NCBI GenBank assembly: GCA_017306245.1 | Contig: JAFKIY010000005.1 | Location: forward strand, 62,001 to 126,000 | From: Micrococcales bacterium | Lineage (GTDB): Bacteria > Actinomycetota > Actinomycetes > Actinomycetales > Microbacteriaceae | Reading direction: 5' to 3' | DNA: 64,000 nucleotides | Shown here: one piece after another, positions 45,566-53,116 of the stretch | Layout: every line of letters starts with the position of its first letter | Numbering within the stretch: the first letter of the stretch is position 1 | Position numbers and translations under genes: made by a program | The notes under the pieces: generated by a model | Database searches by the model: none | What the model was told of the DNA's origin: nothing | Seen by the model: only the letters and a program-made list of their open reading frames with translations

Positions 45566-47062
45566 TCATGAGGAGGCTCCGAACTTCGGTGTGTGTGCTG
45601 GGGAGAGTGAAATGTGCACGGCCTGCTGCTCCGTGTAGAAGTCGAGCGAACGGTACCCGCCCTCGTGGCCGAGGCCACTCGCTTTGACGCCGCCGAACGG
45701 CGTGCGCAAGTCCCGCACGTTGTGGGAGTTGAGCCACACCATGCCGGCCTCGATTTGGTGCGCGAACGTGTGGGCGCGCTCCAGGTTGGTTGTCCAGAGG
45801 TAGGCGGCGAGGCCGTACTTCACGGCGTTCGCAAGCTCCAGCGCCTCCTCATCCGTGTCGAACGGCGTAATGCACACGACCGGCCCGAAGATCTCTTCCT
45901 GGAAGATGCGGGCATCCGGCTTCACGTCGGCGAACACGGTCGGCGAAACGTAGTTTCCGGTGTCGAGCCCGTCGGGGCGGCCACCGCCCGCGACGAGCCG
46001 GCCCTCGCTCTTGCCGAGCTCCACATAGCTCATGACCTTGGCGTAGTGCTCGGGATGCACGAGCGCGCCGACCTCGGTCTTGGCGTCGTGCGGGTCGCCG
46101 ACGACGATGCTCTTCGCGCGGGCGGCATAGGTCTCCACGAATCGGTCGTAGATGCTGCGGTGCACAAGGATGCGACTCCCAGCGGTGCAGCGCTCGCCGT
46201 TGAGGGAAAACACGCCGAACAGCGTCGAGTCGATCGCCGCATCGAAGTCGGCATCCTCGAACACGATCGCCGGGGACTTGCCGCCCAGCTCCATCGAGAG
46301 CCCTTTGAGGTGCTTAGCGGCGTTGCCGAAAATCGTCTGGCCCGTGGTGGTCTCGCCCGTGAAGGAGATGAGGCGCACGTCCGGATGCTTCACGAGCGCA
46401 TCCCCCGCGTCCTCGCCGAGCCCGTTTACGAGGTTGAACACGCCCTGGGGAAGTCCTGCCTCTTCGAAGATCCCGGCCCACAGGCTCGCCGACAGCGGCG
46501 TGAACTCGGCGGGCTTCAGCACGACCGTGCATCCGGAGGCGAGCGCGGGGGCGAGTTTCCAGCTCTCGAGCATGAACGGCGTGTTCCACGGCGTGATGAG
46601 CCCGGCGACCCCCACTGGCTTGCGGTGCACGTAGTTCATTTGAACGCCGGGCACCTGGTACGTGTCATCGCGCTGCGCGACAACGAGGTCGGCGAAGAAG
46701 CGGAAGTTCTCCGCCGCACGATGCGCCTGACCGCGCGCTTGCGTGATGGGCAGACCGGTGTCGAAGGTCTCGAGTTCGGCGAGTTCGTCGCCGCGCGCCT
46801 CGACCTGATCGGCGATGCGGTTCAGGATGCGGCTGCGCTCGCGGTTCTTCATGCGCGGCCACGGTCCAGTGTCGAACGCGTGCTTCGCGGCGGCGACCGC
46901 GCGGTCGATGTCGGCCTGCTGGCCTGCGGCCGCCTGCACGTAGGTTTCGTTCGATACGGGGTCGAGCACGTCGAACGTGCCACCGTCGACGCTGTCGACG
47001 AACTCGCCATCGATGTAGTGCTGGATGCGGTCTGGAAGGTTTTTGGGCACGAAGTGCGTCAT
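45566..47062 (-). CDS. hpaE: 5-carboxymethyl-2-hydroxymuconate semialdehyde dehydrogenase
   Basis: A 498-aa NAD-dependent aldehyde dehydrogenase that oxidises the ring-cleavage semialdehyde to 5-carboxymethyl-2-hydroxymuconate. ALDH motifs: GLITPWNTPFMLESWKLAPAL, the NAD-site FTGETTTGQTIFGNA, the catalytic Glu in LSMELGGKSPAIVFEDAD and Cys in LNGERCTAGSRILVH. Placement between the dioxygenase and the lyase genes supports the substrate assignment. The ATG directly abuts the stop of the DapA-type gene (TAAATG), so the genes are translationally coupled. Confidence 0.93.
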   Translation of the reverse strand: MTHFVPKNLPDRIQHYIDGEFVDSVDGGTFDVLDPVSNETYVQAAAGQQADIDRAVAAAKHAFDTGPWPRMKNRERSRILNRIADQVEARGDELAELETFDTGLPITQARGQAHRAAENFRFFADLVVAQRDDTYQVPGVQMNYVHRKPVGVAGLITPWNTPFMLESWKLAPALASGCTVVLKPAEFTPLSASLWAGIFEEAGLPQGVFNLVNGLGEDAGDALVKHPDVRLISFTGETTTGQTIFGNAAKHLKGLSMELGGKSPAIVFEDADFDAAIDSTLFGVFSLNGERCTAGSRILVHRSIYDRFVETYAARAKSIVVGDPHDAKTEVGALVHPEHYAKVMSYVELGKSEGRLVAGGGRPDGLDTGNYVSPTVFADVKPDARIFQEEIFGPVVCITPFDTDEEALELANAVKYGLAAYLWTTNLERAHTFAHQIEAGMVWLNSHNVRDLRTPFGGVKASGLGHEGGYRSLDFYTEQQAVHISLSPAHTPKFGASS

Positions 47063-48007
47063 TTACTTGCTCCCTACTGTGAAGCCCTCAGCGGAGGTGA
47101 GGTACTGCTCACCCTCGCCCATGAGCTGCTTGATCTTCACAAGTCCGGCATCCGTCGGCTCGATGAGCGGCGACCGCACGTGGCCGCTCGCGATGAGACC
47201 GCGCTGTTCAAGCACCCACTTGCCCGGCGCGGGATTCGTCTCCACGAACAGGAGGTCGACGAGCGGGTGCAGGCCGTAGTGGATTTCGCGCGCGCGGTCG
47301 AAGTCACCCGACTCCCACGCTTCGAACATCTCAGCGACCGCGGCGGGCGCGATGTTCGCGGTCGCGCTCACGAAGCCGGCGCCGCCCAAAGACATGAGCG
47401 GCAGGCAGAGAAGTTCGATGCCGCTCCACACGAGCAGTTCCGGGCCGCACAAGTGCAGCACGCGGGAGAAGTGCTCGAAGTCCTTCGTAGTTTCCTTCAC
47501 GCCGACGAAGTTCTCCACGTCGTGGAAGAGCCGGGCCACTGTTTCCGGCGCGATGTCGACGGCGGTGCGACTCGGCACGTTGTAGGCGACGATCGGCAGG
47601 TCAGGGAACTCGTCCGCGACCGTCTTGTACCAGCGGTAGAGCGCCTCCTGCGTCGGGCGGGCATAGTACGGCGTGATGATGAGCGCGGCGTCGACTCCGG
47701 CGTCGCGAGCGGCTGCTGTGAGCTCGAGGGTTTCGTCGAGTTTCGCGGATCCGGTGCCCGGCATGAACGGGACGCGGTCGTCGACGGCGGCAGCCACCGT
47801 GCGGATCGCCTCTGCGCGCTCCGCGATCGTCTGGGAGCTCGGCTCACCCGTCGAGCCGCCGATCGAGATACCGTGGCTTCCCGAGGCGAGCTGCCAGTTC
47901 ACGAGGTTGGTGAGCCCGGCGTGGTCCACCGCTCCGTCAGCCGTGAACGGCGTCATGAGCGGGGCGATCGAGCCGCGGATCGAGGCGGGGTTCCTGCGGA
48001 ACTTCAT
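47063..48007 (-). CDS. DapA/NAL-superfamily lyase of the hpa operon (probable pyruvate-forming aldolase)
   Basis: A 314-aa class I (Schiff-base) lyase of the dihydrodipicolinate synthase/N-acetylneuraminate lyase fold. The catalytic Lys is in FVGVKETTKDFEHF, the Tyr in ALIITPYYARPTQE, and the substrate loop is GISIGGSTGEPSSQT. In canonical hpa pathways the last carbon-carbon cleavage, of 4-hydroxy-2-oxoheptanedioate to pyruvate and succinate semialdehyde, is done by the unrelated class II aldolase HpaI. No hpaI is seen here, and this gene lies at its place in the operon, so I infer it does that cleavage. True dihydrodipicolinate synthase is less likely in this context. ATG 48007 follows AGGAGTC and overlaps the GntR stop (ATGA). 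Confidence 0.85.
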   Translation of the reverse strand: MKFRRNPASIRGSIAPLMTPFTADGAVDHAGLTNLVNWQLASGSHGISIGGSTGEPSSQTIAERAEAIRTVAAAVDDRVPFMPGTGSAKLDETLELTAAARDAGVDAALIITPYYARPTQEALYRWYKTVADEFPDLPIVAYNVPSRTAVDIAPETVARLFHDVENFVGVKETTKDFEHFSRVLHLCGPELLVWSGIELLCLPLMSLGGAGFVSATANIAPAAVAEMFEAWESGDFDRAREIHYGLHPLVDLLFVETNPAPGKWVLEQRGLIASGHVRSPLIEPTDAGLVKIKQLMGEGEQYLTSAEGFTVGSK

Positions 48008-48708
48008 GCTGACTCCTGTGTCGGTTGGTCTGAGTGGTGAAGGCGTGCGCGTTCGTGCGCAAGGAACGCGTCGAGAGTGGCGAGCCGGTGGTTGCGGGCG
48101 GCGAACTCGAGTTCGACGGGGTCCGCGCTGCCCTCGATGAGGTCCAGAATGTGCGCGTGCTCCGCCACGGACTCCTTCGCCCGCCCTGGCACGAAACTGA
48201 ACGTGGACTCGCGCAGCGCACGCAGTCGCGCCCACCCGCGATCGACGAGGTCGAGGATGTGCGGATTCGGGCAGTGTTCGAACAGCACGGAGTGGAAGTC
48301 GAGGTTCAGACGGGTGAACGCCACGGGGTCGAAGTGGTGCAAACTCTCCGCGAGTTGATCGTTGGTGGCGCGTGCGCGAGCCACGTCATCCGCCGTCATG
48401 AATGGGGCGGATGCCGCGGTCGCCCACCCCTCGACGAGACTCAACGTCTGCATGGTGACCTCGTACTCGCGCGGGTCGGCCATCGCCACCTGGGCGCCGA
48501 CGTTGCGCTCGAACTGGACGAGCCCCTCGGCCTCAAGCAACCGGATCGCCTCGCGCACGGGCACGACACTCACACCGAGTTCGCCCGCGATCGCCCCGAG
48601 CACGAGCCGGTAGCCGGGGGAGTACCGGGAATCCTCGATGCGCGCCTTGATGAAGTCGTAGGCGAGCCGCGATTTGCTCGGCGCCGCTAGCGTTGCGTTG
48701 AGAGCCAC
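48004..48708 (-). CDS. GntR-family (FCD domain) transcriptional regulator
   Basis: A 234-aa regulator. The N-terminal winged helix reads LVLGAIAGELGVSVVPVREAIRLLEAEGLVQ. The C-terminal FCD domain is all helical with the His/Asp residues (NLDFHSVLFEH, EHAHILDLIE) that bind a metal and carboxylate ligand. GTG 48708 is preferred (GAGG 8 nt upstream), and a GTG at 48729 is also in frame. Either start lies inside the 3' end of hpaG, so the regulator is encoded within the catabolic operon. It likely senses a pathway acid and acts on the hpaG promoter. Confidence 0.88.
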   Translation of the reverse strand: MALNATLAAPSKSRLAYDFIKARIEDSRYSPGYRLVLGAIAGELGVSVVPVREAIRLLEAEGLVQFERNVGAQVAMADPREYEVTMQTLSLVEGWATAASAPFMTADDVARARATNDQLAESLHHFDPVAFTRLNLDFHSVLFEHCPNPHILDLVDRGWARLRALRESTFSFVPGRAKESVAEHAHILDLIEGSADPVELEFAARNHRLATLDAFLAHERARLHHSDQPTQESA

Positions 48709-50138
48709 AACTCGTACCTCGCCTTCCACTCGGCATTCATCGGATACAGCCCGTCGACGCTTTCCCCTGCACCGACCTGTTCGGCGATGAACGTCTCCTG
48801 ACGCTCCTGCTCGATGGCGTCGTCCACGAGTTCATCGATGAGCGCAGGGGGAATGACCAGCACGCCGTCCGAGTCGCCGACGATGATGTCGCCGGGTTGC
48901 ACTGCCGTGCCGCCGCACGCGATCGTCACATCCGTTTCCCACGGGACGTGGCGTCGGCCGAGCACTGCGGGGTGTGCTCCGGCGTGGTAAGTGGGCAGGC
49001 CGAGCGCGGTGACCGCGTCGAGGTCGCGGACTCCGCCATCCGTGACAATGCCGGCGGCCCCGCGCACTCGGGCGCGCAACGCGAGGATGTCGCCGACCGT
49101 GCCCGTGCCGCGCTCGCCGCGCGCGTCGATCACGAGCACCTCGCCTTCGCCGAGGGAGTCGAAGGCCTGCTTCTGCGCGTTGAATCCGCCGCCGTGCGAG
49201 GTGAACAGGTCTTCGCGGCCCGGGATGAAACGCAGGGTGCGAGCTCGCCCCACGAGTCGTTTGCCTGGCTGGGTCGGCGTGAGGCCGTCGATCGAGACGG
49301 TGTTGAGTCCGCGCTTGCGCAACTGGGAGCTGAGCGTCGCGGTGCCGACCGAGTTGATCTTCGCGACCACATCGTCGGAGAGGCGCGGGTGGACGGCGGT
49401 TCCCTCCGCTTCCGCGCGCAAGCCATCGCCGATTTTGGGGCCGGCGCCGAAGTCGCCGAATGGCGTGGTCCCCTCGACGACGGGGGTGACGAGGCGGCCG
49501 GTCGTGCGACCTTCCGAGTCTTCGACGACGACCTCGACGACATCCCCCGGCAGCACCGTGGTGGATCCGGCCGGAGTGCCAGTGAGGATGATGTCCCCGG
49601 CCTCCAGGGTGATCAGCTGCGAGAGGTCGGCGACGAGCCGGCCGAACGGGAACAGGAGGGTTTCGGTGTTGTCGTCCTGCACGAGTTCGCCGTTCACCCA
49701 CGTGCGGATGCGCAGCGCGTTCGGGTCGATCAGGTTGGCGGCGAGAACTGACGGGCCAATCGGGGTGAAGCCGTCTCCGCCCTTCGAGCGGAGGTTGGAT
49801 CCCTTGTCCGTGTACTTCAGGTCGTACACGCCGAAGTCGTTCGCCGCGGTGACCCCCGAAACATGGCTCCAGCCTTCCTCCGGTGTCACCCGGCGGGCAT
49901 CCTTGCCGATGATGAGCGCGATCTCGCCCTCGAAGGCGAGCAGTTCGCATCCAGCCGGCCGCTCGATGGGGGTGGTGGATGCCGACAGCGAGGTGGAGGG
50001 CTTCAGGAAGTAGCCGGGCTGGGCGGGGGTGCGACCGCGTTGGGCGGCACGGCTCGGGTAGTTGAGGTGGACGGCGATGACTTTGCCTGGATGCTGGCCG
50101 ATCATGGCGTCGATTTCCGGCACGCTGCTGTCGTGCAT
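48687..50138 (-). CDS. hpaG: fused FAH-family isomerase/decarboxylase (HpaG-like) and RraA-like aldolase domain
   Basis: A 483-aa two-domain protein. Residues about 15-240 are a fumarylacetoacetate-hydrolase-family domain (metal site CELLAFEGEIALIIGK, then DFGVYDLKYTDKGSN and GDIILTGTPAGSTTVLPGD), as in HpaG, which decarboxylates 5-oxopent-3-ene-1,2,5-tricarboxylate and isomerises the product. Residues about 255-470 are a complete RraA/HMG-aldolase-like domain (VLVIDARGERGTGTVGDIL, then TDGGVRDLDAVTALGLP with the catalytic Arg-Asp, and DIIVGDSDGVLVIP). In ordinary clusters HpaG has two FAH halves. Here an RraA-type unit, known from pyruvate aldolases and oxaloacetate decarboxylases, occupies the second half. 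ATG 50138 follows GGAGGT. It is first in the operon. Confidence 0.88.
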   Translation of the reverse strand: MHDSSVPEIDAMIGQHPGKVIAVHLNYPSRAAQRGRTPAQPGYFLKPSTSLSASTTPIERPAGCELLAFEGEIALIIGKDARRVTPEEGWSHVSGVTAANDFGVYDLKYTDKGSNLRSKGGDGFTPIGPSVLAANLIDPNALRIRTWVNGELVQDDNTETLLFPFGRLVADLSQLITLEAGDIILTGTPAGSTTVLPGDVVEVVVEDSEGRTTGRLVTPVVEGTTPFGDFGAGPKIGDGLRAEAEGTAVHPRLSDDVVAKINSVGTATLSSQLRKRGLNTVSIDGLTPTQPGKRLVGRARTLRFIPGREDLFTSHGGGFNAQKQAFDSLGEGEVLVIDARGERGTGTVGDILALRARVRGAAGIVTDGGVRDLDAVTALGLPTYHAGAHPAVLGRRHVPWETDVTIACGGTAVQPGDIIVGDSDGVLVIPPALIDELVDDAIEQERQETFIAEQVGAGESVDGLYPMNAEWKARYELWLSTQR

Positions 50139-50152
50139 GGCACCTCCAGTGG

Positions 50153-50172
50153 TGTACGAAATAATATACGAT
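50153..50172 (-). promoter_or_regulatory. promoter/operator region of the hpaG operon
   Basis: A/T-rich segment 15-34 nt before hpaG with TGTAC and GTATA-type half sites. On the minus strand it reads CGTATATTATTTCGTACA and offers TATATT/TATTAT as -10. GntR/FCD regulators often bind GTAT-ATAC dyads of this sort. Confidence 0.4.
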
Positions 50173-50227
50173 CTCATCACACCGGGGTGCCCGCGTCAAG
50201 CCCCGCCTCGACTGGACTGTCTGGCGG

Positions 50228-50920
50228 CTACAACTCCGTGGCGATGGTCCGTGCGGCTTCGGCCAGTCGGCGTGCAATCTCCGCGGGGGCCTGTGCGCTC
50301 GCGACGTACACGACCGCGACCGCAGCGGGCGGCTGGCCGGCCAGGGCGAGGGGAACGGCGACGGAGGACAGCCCGCGGATGACTTCATCGTGGCTCGTGG
50401 CGAATCCGCTTGCCACAACATCCTCGACCTCGGCCCGCGGCGACTCGCCCATCGCGCGCCACTGGGCGGAAGACACGAGCGACTGGATCGCGATTCCGGG
50501 AGCGCCCTGGCTGAGCAAGTGACGCGAGCCCGGTCGCTGGGCCACTGCGGCGTGGGCGTGCGTGGGTTCGACGCTCACGAGCGTCACGACGTCGTTCCGG
50601 TCGAGCACGGCGAGGAAGGCGGTCATCCCAAGGTCGTTGGCGGCAGCGGTGAGGGCCGGCAGCGCGGCCGCCTGCAGGTCGCGGGATACGCCGCGGGCGA
50701 GGGCCGCCATCCGGGGGGCGAGCTGAACCCCGCCCCCGGAGTCGCGCGAAACGAGTCCGTGATCTTCGAGTGTGCGCAGGATGCGGTAGGCGATCGAGCG
50801 GTGAACCCCGAGCGACGCGGCAAGTTCGGCGATGGATGGCGGTGTGACTGCTTCGGAAAGAAGTTCCAATACCCGTAGTCCGCGGGAGAGAGTCTGGGAA
50901 TGCGGCGATTCCTGGCTCAT
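50228..50920 (-). CDS. IclR-family transcriptional regulator
   Basis: A 230-aa IclR regulator. The N-terminal winged HTH is LSRGLRVLELLSEAVTPPSIAELAASLGVHRSIAYRILRTLEDHGLVSRD without gaps, and the C-terminal effector domain has the family's QGAPGIAIQSLV and GLSSVAVPLALAGQPPAAVAVVY segments. It is divergent from hpaC and precedes hpaG in the same direction, so it is placed to control the hpaCB promoter and perhaps the whole island. IclR regulators commonly govern aromatic-acid catabolism. Ligand unknown, probably 4-hydroxyphenylacetate or a product. Confidence 0.9.
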   Translation of the reverse strand: MSQESPHSQTLSRGLRVLELLSEAVTPPSIAELAASLGVHRSIAYRILRTLEDHGLVSRDSGGGVQLAPRMAALARGVSRDLQAAALPALTAAANDLGMTAFLAVLDRNDVVTLVSVEPTHAHAAVAQRPGSRHLLSQGAPGIAIQSLVSSAQWRAMGESPRAEVEDVVASGFATSHDEVIRGLSSVAVPLALAGQPPAAVAVVYVASAQAPAEIARRLAEAARTIATEL

Positions 50921-50950
50921 GACTTGCCTTACGTCGGACTGGCGGGGTAT

Positions 50951-50985
50951 CGTTCCCTGTCGGAACGCGGTATTCTATATTAGAA
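50951..50985. promoter_or_regulatory. two dyads in the iclR-hpaC divergent promoter
   Basis: CGTTCC-CTGTC-GGAACG (50951-50967) and TTCTA-TAT-TAGAA (50973-50985) are adjacent palindromes. The second overlaps a TATATT -10 candidate (50976-50981) for hpaC. They are probable binding sites for the neighbouring IclR protein. Confidence 0.55.
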
Positions 50986-51008
50986 CACCCAGAAAGCGAG
51001 AGTCAACG

Positions 51009-51539
51009 ATGATAGCGAAAGCGCCCCGGGGCTTCGAACCCGGTTCGCGGCTGTACCGGCCGCCCGCGCAGTACCTTCGCGGGAGCTTCGGACGATTCGC
51101 TACCGGGGTGGCGGTGGTCACTTTCGAAGCCTCCAGCGGCAGGCACGGGATCACCGTGAACTCGTTCACCTCCGTGTCGATGGAGCCTCCGCTCGTGCTC
51201 GTGAGCATTGCGCGCAACACGGTCTCGCACGACGAGTTGGCCGGAAAGAACTTCACGGTCAACGTGCTCGGCGCCGAGCAGGAATCCCTCGCCATGCACT
51301 TCGCCGGCAAACCGAATCAGGAGCCCAAGTGGGTTGAGGGCGACATCGCGCCTCGCCTGGCCGGGACCCTGTCGTGGTTCGCGTGCACGCCGTGGGCCGC
51401 CTACGACGGCGGCGATCACACGCTGTACCTCGGCGAGGTTCAGGATTACGACTACCGCAACGGGGACACGCTCGGCTTCGTGAGCGGACGCTTCACCGTG
51501 ATTCCCGAGTTCCTCCCAGGGCACGAATCTCTGCTGTAG
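51009..51539 (+). CDS. hpaC: 4-hydroxyphenylacetate 3-monooxygenase, flavin reductase component
   Basis: A 176-aa flavin reductase of the HpaC/FMN-binding split-barrel family that supplies reduced FAD to HpaB. Signatures: YLRGSFGRFATGVAVVTFEA (residues about 20-39), the GITVNSFTSVSMEPPLVLVSI block contacting flavin, FTVNVLGAEQESLAMHFAG, and a C-terminal LGFVSGRFTVIPEF. ATG 51009 has GAGAG a few bases upstream. It is the first gene of the plus-strand unit, with the IclR-type operators immediately upstream and hpaB 57 nt downstream. Confidence 0.93.
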   Translation: MIAKAPRGFEPGSRLYRPPAQYLRGSFGRFATGVAVVTFEASSGRHGITVNSFTSVSMEPPLVLVSIARNTVSHDELAGKNFTVNVLGAEQESLAMHFAGKPNQEPKWVEGDIAPRLAGTLSWFACTPWAAYDGGDHTLYLGEVQDYDYRNGDTLGFVSGRFTVIPEFLPGHESLL

Positions 51540-51596
51540 TTTTTAGCCACACTTCAACCGAACATCCTCAACCAGATACGACAAAGGAGTCTCCCT

Positions 51597-53051
51597 ATGG
51601 GTGCACGTACCGGCCAGCAGTTCCTCGACAAGCTCGATTCGATGCGACCGCACATCACGATCGACGGCGAGGTGGTCAGCGAGAATCTGACGGAGCATCC
51701 GGCGTTCAAGAATGTCGCCCGCACGTACGCGCAGCTGTTCGACCTCCAGCACGACCCCAAGTTCAAGGACCAGCTCACCTACCCGTCGCCGACCAGCGGG
51801 GATCCGGTCAACGTGTCCTTCCTCATCCCCAGGACCATCGAGGACCTGGAGCGTCGGCGCGCCGGAATCAAGGTATGGGCAGAATATTCCAATGGGTTCC
51901 TCGGCCGCTCTGGCGACTACATGAACTCGTCGCTCACGGCCCTCGCCTCCGCGAAGAAGTGGTTTGAGAAGGCCGACCCCGTGTACGGGGAGCGCATCGA
52001 GGCGTACTACGAGATGGCGCGCGAAAACGATCTGCTTGCCACGCACACACTGATTCCGCCGCAGGTTAACCGTTCGGTGTCCGGCAGCGAACAGCTCGGC
52101 GGCCAGTTGTCTGCCCGCATCATCGAGGAGCGCGCGGACGGCGTCGTCATTCACGGCGCCCGGATGCTGGCGACGGTGGCGCCGATCGCCGACGAGCTTC
52201 TCGTGTTCCCGTCTACCGTGTTGCGCGGCACCCCGGAGGACGCCCCGTACTCGTACGCCTTCGCGATCCCGAACGACACTCCGGGTCTTCGCTACCTGTG
52301 CCGCACGTCGCTGCACAACGGCGGCTCCCATTTCGACGAGCCGCTCGCGAGCCGCTTCGAGGAAATGGATGCGGTGGTCGTCTTCGACAACGTGTTCGTC
52401 CCGAACGAGCGCATTTTCATGCTCGGCCACCCCGACCTGTGCAACCAGTTCTACTCGGAGACGGGTGCTGCCGCGCTCATGACACAGCAGGTGGTGACGC
52501 GCACGATCGCCAAGAGCGAGTTCTTCCTCGGGCTTGCCACCGAGATCGCGGAGGCCATCGGCATCGACGGGTTCCTGCACATTCAGGAGTCCCTCGCCGA
52601 GCTTGTCGTGGATGTCGAGATCGGCAGGGCGCTCATGCGCGCCGCCGAGGTGGACGCCAAGCTCAATGAGTGGGGCATGATGCAGCCGAATTGGCCCACG
52701 CTGAATGCGGCGCGCAACTGGTATCCGAAGATCGCGCAACGTTTCCCGCAGATCATCCGTACGTTCTGCGCGAGCGGGCTCATGGCATTGCCGGGCGAGG
52801 CAGATCTCGCGAGCGATGCTCTTCCGGACATCGAAATGTACCTGCAGGGCAAGTCGCTCACCGGGCCGGAGCGTGTGAAGCTGTTCAAGCTCGCGTACGA
52901 CGCATCCATTTCCGGGTTCTCCAGCCGGCAGGCTCTGTACGAGTACTACTTCTTCGGCGACCCCGTGCGGATGGCCGGTGCGCTCGTGTCGAGCTACGAC
53001 AAGACGCCCATGCAGCAGCGCATCAAGGACTTCCTCGCGCGCGAGGACTAA
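51597..53051 (+). CDS. hpaB: 4-hydroxyphenylacetate 3-monooxygenase, oxygenase component
   Basis: A 484-aa FADH2-dependent oxygenase with the acyl-CoA-dehydrogenase-like fold that hydroxylates 4-hydroxyphenylacetate to 3,4-dihydroxyphenylacetate. Family blocks: MGARTGQQFLDKLDSMRP at the N terminus, GYMNS-type segment SGDYMNSSLTALASAKKWF, LATHTLIPPQVNRS, FDNVFVPNERIFM, QVVTRTIAKSEFFLGLATEIAE, and the C-terminal ALYEYYFFGDPVRMAGALVSSYD. It starts at ATG 51597 behind AAAGGAG. Substrate preference (4-HPA versus a related phenol) is inferred from the operon. Confidence 0.95.
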   Translation: MGARTGQQFLDKLDSMRPHITIDGEVVSENLTEHPAFKNVARTYAQLFDLQHDPKFKDQLTYPSPTSGDPVNVSFLIPRTIEDLERRRAGIKVWAEYSNGFLGRSGDYMNSSLTALASAKKWFEKADPVYGERIEAYYEMARENDLLATHTLIPPQVNRSVSGSEQLGGQLSARIIEERADGVVIHGARMLATVAPIADELLVFPSTVLRGTPEDAPYSYAFAIPNDTPGLRYLCRTSLHNGGSHFDEPLASRFEEMDAVVVFDNVFVPNERIFMLGHPDLCNQFYSETGAAALMTQQVVTRTIAKSEFFLGLATEIAEAIGIDGFLHIQESLAELVVDVEIGRALMRAAEVDAKLNEWGMMQPNWPTLNAARNWYPKIAQRFPQIIRTFCASGLMALPGEADLASDALPDIEMYLQGKSLTGPERVKLFKLAYDASISGFSSRQALYEYYFFGDPVRMAGALVSSYDKTPMQQRIKDFLARED

Positions 53052-53116
53052 GAACACGGTCTGCTGAACCCTGCGCGAATCACTACGCTGGAATCAGACG
53101 ATGAAGGAGTATTTCC

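Noticed and set aside
47063..48007. Calling the DapA-type gene a biosynthetic dihydrodipicolinate synthase
   Set aside because: It is locked by overlaps and an abutting stop/start into the hpa operon, away from lysine genes. A catabolic lyase role fits better.
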